Source: Sulfurospirillum sp036802865
Lineage (GTDB): Bacteria > Campylobacterota > Campylobacteria > Campylobacterales > Sulfurospirillaceae
Direction of reading: 5' to 3'
Assembly: GCF_036802865.1 (NCBI RefSeq)
Contig: NZ_DAIRVK010000001.1
Span: 806,001-870,000, forward strand
Length of the DNA stretch: 64,000 nt
Part shown: piece after piece, positions 33,189-41,864 of the stretch
Layout of the letters: each line of letters opens with the position of its first letter
Numbering within the stretch: the stretch's first letter is position 1
Notes under the pieces: model-generated
Seen by the model: only the letters and a program-made list of their open reading frames with translations
What the model was told of the DNA's origin: nothing
Database searches by the model: none
Position numbers and translations under genes: made by a program

Positions 33189-35255
33189 ATGTCAGCCTTA
33201 GTAACCGAGGAAGTTCACGAAGATACTTCCGATTTTGAAGAACACGGGCACCAGCGTCAACTTATTGGCTGGGCGGCACGGCTTGTGATGTTTGGAGCAC
33301 TTTCATTTTCTGCCTATCAAATCACAGTTGCGGCGTTTCATCCATTTTCAAGTTTGATTATACGCGCTTTACATGTAAGCTTTTTAGTCTTTTTGATTTT
33401 CATGCTTTACCCCGCAACATCAAAAGGGCGTTCACAACAAAGTATCCCTTGGTACGATTTTTTACTCTCATTTTTTGGTTTTGCTCTTGGGTTTTACCAT
33501 CTTGTGTTTGAAGCCGATCTTATTGAGCGTTCGGGTGATCCGACAACAATGGATCTTTTTGTGGCAACTGCTGCCAGCCTGCTGGTTTTTGAAGCCGCAC
33601 GTCGTGTGGTAGGTTGGGCATTAACCTTTGTGTGTGGCATCTTTTTGGCGTATGGTTTTTTTGGGCAGTATTTGCCACTTTCCATCGCACACCGTGGGTT
33701 TGGGTTTGACCAGATCGTCGGTCAACTCTACCTTGGAAGTGATGGCATTTTAGGAACGCCAACCCTTGTTTCGGCAACCTATATTTTCTTGTTTATTCTT
33801 TTTGGAACATTTCTAGAACATGCAGGCATGATTCGCCTCTTTAACGCCCTTGCGTTGGGTCTTGTAGGTCGCGCACAAGGTGGCCCTGCTAAGGTTGCGG
33901 TTATCTCTTCAGGGCTTATGGGAACCATCTCAGGCTCTGGCGTTGCCAATGTATTAACCGTGGGGCAGTTTACCATTCCTCTTATGAAGCGTTTTGGGTA
34001 TAGCTCTGTTTTTGCGGGTGCTGTTGAGGCGACGTCATCTATGGGTGGTCAAATTATGCCTCCTGTTATGGGTGCTGTGGCGTTTATTATGGCGGAGACA
34101 CTGAATGTTCCGTATTCTGACATCGTTATAGCAGCGATTATTCCTGCAATGTTGTACTACTTTACCGCATTTTGGATGGTCCATCTGGAAGCAGGGCGTT
34201 TAAAATTACTGGGCATTCCTGCGGATCAATGTCCAAACCCTTGGACGGAACTCAAAGCAAGTTGGTATTTGGCACTTCCCTTAGCAGCACTTGTTTATAT
34301 GCTCTTTCATGGCTTTACTCCAATGTTTGCGGGAATGATGGGCTTAACGTTGACATCGGTGTTGATTCTTGGGGCAGCTATTGCCGCACGTATTTCACAA
34401 ACTGCATTGCGTTATGTTTTTTGGGTTGCCATTGCGCTTGGGGCATCTTCATTTTTACAATGGGGCATCGTTTCTGTGTTGGGTGTTATCGCTTTCTTAG
34501 TGCTTCTAAACTTTGTTGTTCAAGGTGGACGTGACACGCTTCGCACGATGAAAACAGCGCTTATTGATGGTGCAAAACAAGCGCTTGGTGTAGGTATCGC
34601 TTGTGCGATTGTGGGTGTCATCATAGGCGTGTTAACGCTGACTGGGGCTGCCTCTAACTTTGCAGGGTTTATCCTTGAAATCGGTGAGAAGAGTCTTTTT
34701 CTTTCGCTTTTACTGACCATGGTGGCATGTTTGATCTTGGGCATGGGAATTCCAACCATTCCTAACTACATCATCACAAGTTCCATCGCGGCACCTGCAC
34801 TCTTAAAATTGGGTGTTCCACTCATTGTGAGTCATATGTTTGTTTTTTACTTTGGCATCATGGCGGATCTTACGCCTCCAGTTGCACTTGCTGCGTTTGC
34901 GGCAGCCTCTATCGCCAAAGCTTCAGCCATGAAGATCGGTTTTAAGGCAACACAAATCGCTGTCGCAGGGTTTGTTGTGCCATTTATGGCAGTGTATGAC
35001 CCAGCATTGATGCTTCAAGGTGATCCTACATGGATAGCCGTTGTTTATATTGTTGTAAAAGCTTTGCTTGCTATCTATTTATGGGGATGTGCGGCTATTG
35101 GTTATTTATGGTCTCCCTTGCATATGGTTGAGCGTGTCGTTGCTGCAGCTACTGCGACACTCTTGGTTGCGGCTATTCCTGCTACCGATGAAATAGGCTT
35201 TGTCCTAGGGGCTATGTTTATTGCTTGGAATTGGTGGAAAAATCGTAAACAATGA
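33189..35255 (+). CDS. TRAP transporter fused permease (DctQ-DctM fusion)
   Basis: 688 residues with many membrane helices: a short DctQ-like N-terminal part and a DctM-like large part with GTISGSGVANVLTVGQFTIPLM, VEATSSMGGQIMPPVMGAVAF and GMGIPTIPNYIITSS, typical of the TAXI-associated 4TM/12TM fusion. Driven by an ion gradient. Overlaps the DUF1850 gene by four bases. Confidence 0.95.
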   Translation: MSALVTEEVHEDTSDFEEHGHQRQLIGWAARLVMFGALSFSAYQITVAAFHPFSSLIIRALHVSFLVFLIFMLYPATSKGRSQQSIPWYDFLLSFFGFALGFYHLVFEADLIERSGDPTTMDLFVATAASLLVFEAARRVVGWALTFVCGIFLAYGFFGQYLPLSIAHRGFGFDQIVGQLYLGSDGILGTPTLVSATYIFLFILFGTFLEHAGMIRLFNALALGLVGRAQGGPAKVAVISSGLMGTISGSGVANVLTVGQFTIPLMKRFGYSSVFAGAVEATSSMGGQIMPPVMGAVAFIMAETLNVPYSDIVIAAIIPAMLYYFTAFWMVHLEAGRLKLLGIPADQCPNPWTELKASWYLALPLAALVYMLFHGFTPMFAGMMGLTLTSVLILGAAIAARISQTALRYVFWVAIALGASSFLQWGIVSVLGVIAFLVLLNFVVQGGRDTLRTMKTALIDGAKQALGVGIACAIVGVIIGVLTLTGAASNFAGFILEIGEKSLFLSLLLTMVACLILGMGIPTIPNYIITSSIAAPALLKLGVPLIVSHMFVFYFGIMADLTPPVALAAFAAASIAKASAMKIGFKATQIAVAGFVVPFMAVYDPALMLQGDPTWIAVVYIVVKALLAIYLWGCAAIGYLWSPLHMVERVVAAATATLLVAAIPATDEIGFVLGAMFIAWNWWKNRKQ

Positions 35256-35629
35256 TGGCTTTATGTATGAGTGCGGGAGCAATGTCTGCGACGCTGTTCG
35301 TGCACTCTTTTACCCTCTCTTGGATGCACTCGGTAGAAAAAATTCGTTGGGAAGAGCAGTGGCAGATAGAGAATCAATCTCTACATGTCATATCTGCGAG
35401 TGTACGGGGAAGCGGAGCAGGGATGGAACCACCCCCTGATGCGGTGCTTCGAGAGGGTGCTTGGCATTACACGCCTAGCATTGCTCCTCTTCGTGAGCTT
35501 CGCCTTGCCCATTCTCCTTTTACCAAAGAGTATGAACTCTGCTTTGATGGCATGTGTTACCCACTCAGTGATCTTTTTCCAACCCTTCCTGAAATAGACA
35601 CCATTGTTTTTGAAGCCTGCGAACGCTAA
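35252..35629 (+). CDS. DUF1850 protein of the TAXI-TRAP operon
   Basis: 125 residues. DUF1850 proteins are encoded beside TAXI-TRAP fused permeases in many bacteria. Visible features: an N-terminal hydrophobic stretch that may be a signal anchor, HSVEKIRWEEQWQI, GAGMEPPPDA and CFDGMCYPL with two nearby cysteines (a possible disulfide outside the membrane). Function is unknown; probably an accessory of the transporter. Confidence 0.85.
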   Translation: MMALCMSAGAMSATLFVHSFTLSWMHSVEKIRWEEQWQIENQSLHVISASVRGSGAGMEPPPDAVLREGAWHYTPSIAPLRELRLAHSPFTKEYELCFDGMCYPLSDLFPTLPEIDTIVFEACER

Positions 35630-35663
35630 AATACCGCCACTTTTTATACGTAAGGGCACTTTC

Positions 35664-36497
35664 TTGAAATCAGAACTCAAAAATTACAGTTATATTTTCT
35701 TAGGTTCGCTCTTCTTGAGCTTTGGTGTTGTCTCTTTGTTTATTCCTAATGCTTTAGTAACGGGCGGAACTTCGGGTATGGCACTTTTGGGTCACTACCT
35801 TTTTAAACTTCCTGTGGGAATGTTGATGGTTATCATCAATGCGCCACTGCTGCTTTTAGGTACCAAATATTTTGGCAAGCATTTTACAATTCGCAGTATC
35901 ATTGCGATTGGTTTTACATCGTTGTGTATAGACGTGATGGTTGAGTTTTTACATGTAAGCGCACTCAGCCACGATGTTATTTTGGCATCCATTTTTGGTG
36001 GTATTGCTGTTGGTATTGGACTTGGACTTATTTTCAGCGGTCATGCTTCTGCGGGTGGTTCTACGATTATCGCGAAGATTGTAGCGTCAAAGACGAGTAT
36101 TAAAGCCTCTTCCGTGATGCTATTTATTGATATGCTTATTATTATTGCGATTGCATTTATCTCTAAAAATGTGGACTTAGCGCTTTGGAGTTTGGTGAGC
36201 ATTTACATCAGCGCTAAAAGTGTGGATATGTTCTTAACCAGAGGTCCTTCTAAAAAAGTAGTGCATATCGTTTCTACCAAAATTGAAGAGCTTTGCAACC
36301 AAATCGTACTACAGTTGGGCAAAAATGGCACCATTGTAGAAGGAAATGGCATTTTTGAGCACGAAAACAAGCGTATGATTTTTTTAGTGGTTGAAAATGG
36401 CAAAGTACCACGCTTAAAAGAGTTGATTCAACAAGTAGACAGCGAAGCATTTATGGTCGTTATGGAAGCCTCAGAGTTGTTAGGGCGTGGGCATTAA
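35664..36497 (+). CDS. YitT-family membrane protein (DUF161/DUF2179)
   Basis: 277 residues from TTG 35664, seven bases after AAGGG; the ORF is open to ATG 35604 inside the previous gene, but the N-terminal hydrophobic region fits the later start. Five to six helices with SFGVVSLFIPNALVTGGTSG and SGHASAGGSTIIAKI, then a C-terminal cytoplasmic DUF2179 domain (from about 200, GNGIFEHENKRMIFLVV). Transport substrate unknown. Its stop overlaps the converging porin gene by four bases. Confidence 0.88.
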   Translation: MKSELKNYSYIFLGSLFLSFGVVSLFIPNALVTGGTSGMALLGHYLFKLPVGMLMVIINAPLLLLGTKYFGKHFTIRSIIAIGFTSLCIDVMVEFLHVSALSHDVILASIFGGIAVGIGLGLIFSGHASAGGSTIIAKIVASKTSIKASSVMLFIDMLIIIAIAFISKNVDLALWSLVSIYISAKSVDMFLTRGPSKKVVHIVSTKIEELCNQIVLQLGKNGTIVEGNGIFEHENKRMIFLVVENGKVPRLKELIQQVDSEAFMVVMEASELLGRGH

Positions 36498-37276
36498 AAC
36501 TTGCTTTTGATGTTGATGCCAAACTGATCATTTTGCTTAGCAATACCCGTTTTATCATATGAAAATCCAAGATTGAGTCCTTTGGAAATTTCATTGAGCT
36601 GAAAATTGCTGTAAATACCCGTATACGAAAGATTGGTTTGCTCCTCATTGGCAATGACATAGCGTGATCCTAGCGTAATGTCTTTGCGAGGAGAGTAGTT
36701 CAGATCAACAGCGTAAGCCGCGGTATTGGGCGCATAGTTGTTCGAGCTTAATACCGATGACGTTGGCAAAAGATGATCTTTCCCTTCCAAGTCGCCACTG
36801 GCACTGTGCTTGCCACCTTCTACTCTAGAATAAGCGATGTAACTTCCAAAATTTTCATAATTGACTTGTGCTTTTGCACCAAACGCATTGGTCGTTGAAA
36901 TGCCACTTTGTGCGATGCTTTGACGATAGGTATCTGCGTAGTAGTTTGCGCTCAGTTTATAGCCCATCTCGTCAGATTTACCATGGTAAAGCGCTTCGGT
37001 GTAGTATATGGTATTGTCGGTGCTACTTTGGTGCATTTCTGTTGCAAAAGATTGAGTCGCTACTTCCAACTTTAGACCTGCTAAGGGTGCTGTTTGGTAG
37101 TGAAAAAGAATTTTTTGAGTACGACTACTTGAAAATGCCGTTTCATCTTCCGTTCCTTCATTGTAATTTGCACTGATTTTATGGGTAAGATTGCCATCAA
37201 GTAGGGCATCTATAAGTGTATCAGCGGCAAAGAGTATCTGGGAGAGAAAAATGAGGCTAAAGGTGAGTTTTTTCAT
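36494..37276 (-). CDS. Short OprD-like outer membrane protein
   Basis: 260 residues with signal peptide (QILFAA/DTL) and beta-strand pattern ending in GINIKSKF. The starts DTLIDALLDGNLTHKISANY and the internal LSSNNYAPNTAAYAVDL resemble the 399-residue porin at 8989 (DTLADAFKEGKISG, LSSSYPANTDAYAIGL), so they are paralogues, but this one lacks about 140 residues between. No frameshift is visible; a smaller barrel or an internally deleted gene. Confidence 0.78.
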   Translation of the reverse strand: MKKLTFSLIFLSQILFAADTLIDALLDGNLTHKISANYNEGTEDETAFSSSRTQKILFHYQTAPLAGLKLEVATQSFATEMHQSSTDNTIYYTEALYHGKSDEMGYKLSANYYADTYRQSIAQSGISTTNAFGAKAQVNYENFGSYIAYSRVEGGKHSASGDLEGKDHLLPTSSVLSSNNYAPNTAAYAVDLNYSPRKDITLGSRYVIANEEQTNLSYTGIYSNFQLNEISKGLNLGFSYDKTGIAKQNDQFGINIKSKF

Positions 37277-37291
37277 GGTGATTATGAAAGT

Positions 37292-37315
37292 GTAAAGCCA
37301 TAAAAATGGCTTTAC
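37292..37315 (-). terminator. Terminator of groESL
   Basis: GTAAAGCCAT / ATGGCTTTAC ten-base stem with AAAA loop, 22 bases past the groEL stop. Confidence 0.75.
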
Positions 37316-37336
37316 AGGTAAAGCAAGGGGAATGAA

Positions 37337-38977
37337 TTACATCATTCCGCCCATGCCTCCCATTCCGCCCATGCCACCCATATCTGGCATTGATGGAGCT
37401 TTGTCCTCTTTTGCATTGCTAATAGTAGCTTCCGTTGTCAACAGTAAACTTGCAACAGAAACAGCATTTTGAAGTGCGATGCGAGAAACTTTAACAGGAT
37501 CAACGATACCTGCATCAAACATATCGACATACTCACCGGTTGAAGCGTTGAAACCATAGTTTGCTTTGGTGCTTGTAAGAACATTGTTTGCAACAACGCC
37601 TGCATCAAAGCCAGCATTCTCAGCGATTTGTTTCAAAGGTGCTTTAAGAGCACGTGTAACGATGTCAGCACCGATGGCTTCATCGCCAGTAAGGTTTAGT
37701 TTGATTTTAGCATTTGCAAGCAAGAATGCAGAACCACCACCTACAACGATACCTTCTTCAACAGCCGCTTTAGTCGCTGAAAGTGCATCATCCACACGGT
37801 CTTTTTTCTCTTTCATCTCAGTTTCAGTAGCCGCACCAACTTTGATAACCGCAACACCACCGCTTAGTTTTGCTAAACGCTCTTGTAGTTTTTCTCTATC
37901 GTAGTCACTGCTTGTCTCTGCGATTTGCGCTTTGATTTGTCCAACACGAGCGTCAATGCGAGCTTTGTCGCCATTACCATTAACGATGGTTGTGTTGTCT
38001 TTATCGATCACGATGCGCGCTGCTTGACCAAGGTCTGCTAGTGTTGCCGCTTCAAGAGTACGTCCTAGCTCTTCACTGATGACTTCACCACCACTGATGA
38101 TAGCGATGTCTTCTAACATTGCTTTTCTTCTATCACCAAAACCTGGAGCTTTAACCGCAGCGATGTTTAAAACACCTCTTAGTTTGTTAACAACAAGTGT
38201 TGCCAATGCTTCACCATCGATATCTTCAGCGATAATAAGTAAAGGTTTACCTGTTTTTTGAACTTGCTCAAGCACTGGTAAAAGATCTTTTAAGTTAGAG
38301 ATTTTTTTGTCAAACAATAAAATAAATGGGTGTTCCATAACAGTTTGCATTTTCTCAGGGTTGGTTACAAAGTAAGGAGAGAGGTAACCACGGTCAAACT
38401 GCATACCCTCAACAACGTCTAACTCGTCTTGGATGCCTTTCGCTTCTTCAACGGTAATAACGCCATCTTTGCCTACTTTTTCCATAGCTTCAGCGATTAA
38501 CTCACCGATGACCGTGTCAGAGTTTGCAGAAATCGTTGCAACTTGTGCGATCTCTTTTTTATCTTTAACAGCTTTTGCCATTGTTTTAAGTTCAGCGATA
38601 ATTGCTTCAGCCGCTTTGTCCATACCACGTTTTACTTCGACTGGGTTTGCACCAGCTGTGATGTTTCTAAGGCCTTCTTTAAAAATTGCATGTGCAAGAA
38701 CGGTTGCAGTTGTTGTACCATCACCCGCTTGGTCAGCAGTTTTAGACGCAACTTCTTTAACAAGTTGAGCACCCATGTTTTCGATAGTATCTTTAAGTTC
38801 GATCTCTTTTGCAACAGAAACACCGTCTTTTGTGATGCTAGGAGCACCGAAACTTTTTTGAATTAAAACGTTGCGACCACGTGGTCCCATTGTAACTTTT
38901 ACTGCATCATTTAGTTTTTTAACGCCTTCGTAAAGTGCATTGCGTGCGCTGTCTGAAAATAGAATCTCTTTTGCCAT
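37337..38977 (-). CDS. groEL: Chaperonin GroEL (60 kDa)
   Basis: 546 residues, full length. Motifs: MGPRGRNVLI, AGDGTTTATVLA (nucleotide site), GGGSAFLLA, and the Gly-Met tail GGMGGMGGM at the C-terminus. Folds cytosolic proteins with GroES. Second gene of the groESL operon, 27 bases after groES. Confidence 0.99.
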   Translation of the reverse strand: MAKEILFSDSARNALYEGVKKLNDAVKVTMGPRGRNVLIQKSFGAPSITKDGVSVAKEIELKDTIENMGAQLVKEVASKTADQAGDGTTTATVLAHAIFKEGLRNITAGANPVEVKRGMDKAAEAIIAELKTMAKAVKDKKEIAQVATISANSDTVIGELIAEAMEKVGKDGVITVEEAKGIQDELDVVEGMQFDRGYLSPYFVTNPEKMQTVMEHPFILLFDKKISNLKDLLPVLEQVQKTGKPLLIIAEDIDGEALATLVVNKLRGVLNIAAVKAPGFGDRRKAMLEDIAIISGGEVISEELGRTLEAATLADLGQAARIVIDKDNTTIVNGNGDKARIDARVGQIKAQIAETSSDYDREKLQERLAKLSGGVAVIKVGAATETEMKEKKDRVDDALSATKAAVEEGIVVGGGSAFLLANAKIKLNLTGDEAIGADIVTRALKAPLKQIAENAGFDAGVVANNVLTSTKANYGFNASTGEYVDMFDAGIVDPVKVSRIALQNAVSVASLLLTTEATISNAKEDKAPSMPDMGGMGGMGGMGGMM

Positions 38978-39004
38978 GTTTAATTCCTTTTTTTAATTGA
39001 TTGA

Positions 39005-39271
39005 TTATAAAACGCCTAAGAGGTCGTCAGTGTTCATTACGAGGTATGCTTTGCCGTCTAATGTAATCTCTGTACCTGCATATTTTGCAAACACAACTTT
39101 GTCACCAACTGCAACAAGACCTTTTTCTGCAACTTTTGGACTTACAGCTCTAACAATACCGCTAAGAGGTTTTTCTTTAGCATTGTCAGGGATGATAATA
39201 CCTGAAGCAGTCGTAGTGGCTTCTTCGATTCTCTCAAGAAGTACTCTTTTTCCTAATGGTTTGAAAGTCAT
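39005..39271 (-). CDS. groES: Co-chaperonin GroES (10 kDa)
   Basis: 88 residues with the mobile loop (SGIIIPDNAKEKPLSG) and VVFAKYAGTEI. First gene of the operon; the CIRCE operator is 26-52 bases upstream of its start, so heat-shock control is through HrcA. Confidence 0.98.
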   Translation of the reverse strand: MTFKPLGKRVLLERIEEATTTASGIIIPDNAKEKPLSGIVRAVSPKVAEKGLVAVGDKVVFAKYAGTEITLDGKAYLVMNTDDLLGVL

Positions 39272-39296
39272 TTGAATGTCCTTTTGACTAAAATTT

Positions 39297-39323
39297 TTAG
39301 CACTCGTTTATTTCGAGTGACAA
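39297..39323. promoter_or_regulatory. CIRCE operator (HrcA binding site)
   Basis: TTAGCACTC-N9-GAGTGACAA. The consensus is TTAGCACTC-N9-GAGTGCTAA; the left arm is perfect and the right arm matches at seven of nine positions, with exact spacing. Confidence 0.92.
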
Positions 39324-39482
39324 AATTTTACACAAAAGTGGCTCAAAAGTCAAGAAAAAAGAGGTAAAAGTTTAGTCTACTGTACTCAATGTTTCCTGTT
39401 TTTGTTCAAGTTTCCAGAAAGGCGCATTAATTAACCTAGATATAAGTTTTATGACTATATAATGCCAACCTCTTTTAACCAT

Positions 39483-39559
39483 GTCAAGGTAGCTCAGCTG
39501 GTTAGAGCGCTGGTCTCATAAGCCGGAGGTCGAGGGTTCGAGTCCCTCTCTTGACACCA
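39483..39559 (+). tRNA. tRNA with CAT anticodon (elongator Met most likely)
   Basis: 77 bases with encoded CCA. Acceptor GTCAAGG/TCTTGAC, T8-A9, D-loop AGCTGGTTAGA, anticodon stem CTGGT/GCCGG with loop CTCATAA, T-arm GAGGGTTCGAGTCCCTC. The 1-72 pair is G-C, so it is not the initiator. CAT could also be the Ile2 tRNA modified by lysidine. It marks the left end of the accessory island. Confidence 0.95.
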
Positions 39560-40087
39560 CTCACTTTTCACAAACCCTTATCCCATAGCACTTTCAAGCA
39601 ACTCAGCTATAACTTTTAATTATTATCTCCAGAGTCGGAGGTCTAAATTTTTGGCTCATTTTTGGCACAATTTGACTCGCTTTTGGCTCGAAAAAGACTC
39701 AGCCTTTTATCTTCACTTTTGATTTTGTATCATTGAAGTTGGGGGGGGATAGAAAACTTTTTTAAGATTTTTGTAACCCGTTGAATATAATATTTTAATT
39801 TATTAACCAGTTATCGATATAGCGTAAAATTGGTAACTCAAAAGTTTAGCTCCGACCCTTTTTATTTCGTTTTATTTTTATTCGTATTTTCGAGTGGGCG
39901 TCAAATGAACATTAAAATTAGGTATACGCTCTTGAAAATATAACTTCTTTCTGTTGTAGCTTATGCCCTTGTTAAACGAATTACAGTTTTAATCACCCTT
40001 CAATTCAATTAAAGGGTGAAATAAGAACTTCAACTTAAAAATCTCTACAGAATTTGATAAAGAAATACATCACAATAAGGAGAAACA
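39560..40087. other. Gene-poor gap after the tRNA
   Basis: No convincing coding frame. It contains a G-run (GGGGGGG near 39741), AT-rich stretches and repeat element A at its right end. TAACCCGTTGA near 39775 also occurs, inverted, in the hairpin at 44997-45040 next to the integrase remnant. Confidence 0.5.
39969..40062 (+). repeat. Island repeat element A (deleted right end)
   Basis: Left end TTGTTAAACGAATTACAG matches 14 of 18 bases of element B's left end; the interior (AATTCAAT, GAACTTCAACTT, CTACAGAATTT) follows B at the same spacing. Compared with B, about 11 bases (TGTACTTCGTT) of the right end are missing. Confidence 0.7.
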
Positions 40088-40338
40088 ATGTTTAGGCAAG
40101 TATCATGCAAAAATGTTGGTATTTTTACTCCTTTGTTGTGTGATTTTTACTTGGTAGGGACTACTTTTTTACTTTATTTTTTCTAGGTTATGTATATCTT
40201 GAAAAACAAATTGATGAGCATAATATTTCACGCGATCGTGCAATGCAACAAGTAGATGAACTGCGCCAGTCATCAGATGATTTAACACGTATGGCATGCT
40301 CTTATACTATTACCCTCAACCCTATGTATCAATGGTGA
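40088..40338 (+). pseudogene. Remnant of a sensor kinase/cyclase N-terminus
   Basis: An AAGGAG-led ATG at 40088 opens a 32-codon hydrophobic frame stopped by TAG at 40184-40186. Immediately after, in another frame, 50 codons read as ...QQVDELRQSSDDLTRMA-SYTITLNPMYQ before a TGA at 40336. That segment matches the periplasmic start of large PAS/GGDEF or hybrid-kinase sensors (DELRQSSDDLTRM is characteristic). So a frameshifted and truncated copy; everything after the first 80 codons is gone. Confidence 0.7.
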
Positions 40339-40472
40339 ACGTTCCAAAAATCTTGTAATGTGTTTACTCATGTCTCGCATGAAATTATTATGTAAATTAA
40401 GCTGGATTTAAAACGGATGTCCGAAAATATCTAAATGTAGGTGGAACTCGGTAAGCGTTTATATGTGAGGCT

Positions 40473-41675
40473 TTATTCTAGGGCTATGGTGAGTGTTTTG
40501 ATAATTATTTGTGTATCAGCCAGAGGATTAGCACTTACGGAGCGAATCCAGTGTTGATTGAAAACAGTGCAAGTGGAGAACATACCTATTGGAAGTTTAT
40601 CAAAGAGTTCTTGCGTACCGATGTGTAAAGGTCGAAAGACATTAATTCCTGTTTGCCCTGTTGCTAGTGTTTCAATGCGAGACTCGGCTTGTAGAAATTG
40701 AGCGAGCTTATGAGCTGATTGCATAGTGTGTTCGATACAATCAGCTAATCCTTCTTTACCCCAAGCAAGGAGTGTTGCCAAGAGTAAAACGGCTGAGGCG
40801 CAACGTGAACCTTGGATACCCACATTGGGTGTTGCAAGGTAAGAACTTCCAAAGGAAATAGCTTTATGGGCTTTTTCAGAGTCTTTGAAAAAAATGATGG
40901 CGGAATCTTTGGGTTGAAAGAACCACTTATGGGTTGAGATTGCTATGGAGTCAGCATATTCAATTCCCTCAAGCAATGAAGCATACATGGGAGAAAGTCG
41001 AAGTGCGCCTGCCCATGCGGCGTCAACATGTGTCCATGCAGCCTTACCACATAGCGTGAGCGTATCGAGTGCTCCTAATGTTGTTGTTCCCTCTGTTAAA
41101 ACCAAAGCACTTTTGGAAAGGTCTCCAAGAGATGACGCATCTAGTGTTCCGTCCTTACATACAGGAATTGGACGATAGTTTAGCCCTAAAAGATGTGCTG
41201 CTTTTGGAATGCTAATGTGTGCTGCTTCTGAAGCAACGACTTCCATGACACCCGCACACTCTCTTGCTGCCCACAAGGCTGTTAGATTGGCAAGAGTTGA
41301 GCCTGCGCAAAAATGACCGCCACTCATACCAAATAAGGGTGAAAGCCATTCGATGACACGTTCTTCGGCTCCTTTTGCAAATGGAGATGTGGCAGGGTGA
41401 AGGAGGTTTTGATTGAGTCTTGCATTCCACAATGCGATTGCCCATGTAATCCATGGAGTAGGTGGATCCATGTGTGCGAGAGCAAAAGGTGCATCTAAAT
41501 GTGTCGCTTTGCCCAGTATATGAGGTGCCAAAAGCTCTAGCGTTTGTGTCTCACCGATGCCAGAAAGAGGTAAAGTATCGGGCAAGGAAGTTGTCTCTAG
41601 ATGTGTTTTGTTGAGATACTCAACTGCCGTATGTAAATCAGGATGAGGGGTAAAGCGTTGATGGATAGTTTTCAT
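40473..41675 (-). CDS. Pyridoxal-phosphate-dependent decarboxylase-family protein
   Basis: 400 residues from ATG 41675 (TTG 41687 also open). Group II decarboxylase pattern: GHFCAGSTLANLTALWAARE (cofactor loop), HISIPKAAHLLGL, HVDAAWAGA with the cofactor Asp, and the Schiff-base Lys in ISTHKWFFQPKD. Aromatic-L-amino-acid, glutamate or diaminobutyrate decarboxylases belong here; the substrate cannot be told. It is about 80 residues shorter than the usual enzymes. Alone in the island. Confidence 0.85.
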   Translation of the reverse strand: MKTIHQRFTPHPDLHTAVEYLNKTHLETTSLPDTLPLSGIGETQTLELLAPHILGKATHLDAPFALAHMDPPTPWITWAIALWNARLNQNLLHPATSPFAKGAEERVIEWLSPLFGMSGGHFCAGSTLANLTALWAARECAGVMEVVASEAAHISIPKAAHLLGLNYRPIPVCKDGTLDASSLGDLSKSALVLTEGTTTLGALDTLTLCGKAAWTHVDAAWAGALRLSPMYASLLEGIEYADSIAISTHKWFFQPKDSAIIFFKDSEKAHKAISFGSSYLATPNVGIQGSRCASAVLLLATLLAWGKEGLADCIEHTMQSAHKLAQFLQAESRIETLATGQTGINVFRPLHIGTQELFDKLPIGMFSTCTVFNQHWIRSVSANPLADTQIIIKTLTIALE

Positions 41676-41745
41676 GATTAGTTCCAAGTAAATTTTAGAG
41701 GTATTTTATACTAAAGTAGATAAAACTCCTCGTCATATTGGTATT

Positions 41746-41800
41746 GTTGGACAGAAGCTTATATAGCCTAATAAAGATGATATTTATCAATTATTGCACT
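41746..41800. repeat. Weak island repeat end F
   Basis: GTTGGACA at 41746-41753 is the reverse complement of TGTCCAAC of element B's left end, and TTGCACTT at 41793-41800 matches the outer part of the other ends. They lie between the decarboxylase and AraC genes where a boundary would be expected. Only eight-base matches, so tentative. Confidence 0.3.
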
Positions 41801-41864
41801 TATATAATCGAAAGACTATTTTAAGCGTTTTTACAATGCGGTAATTAAGTATGCAAAGCTATTA

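Noticed and set aside
37566..38866. Long plus-strand open frames opposite groEL
   Set aside because: Antisense shadows caused by the codon use of groEL; no ribosome sites or family features.
39625..39645. CGGAGGTC downstream of the tRNA as a duplicated tRNA fragment
   Set aside because: Eight-base identity without the surrounding stem sequences; likely chance.
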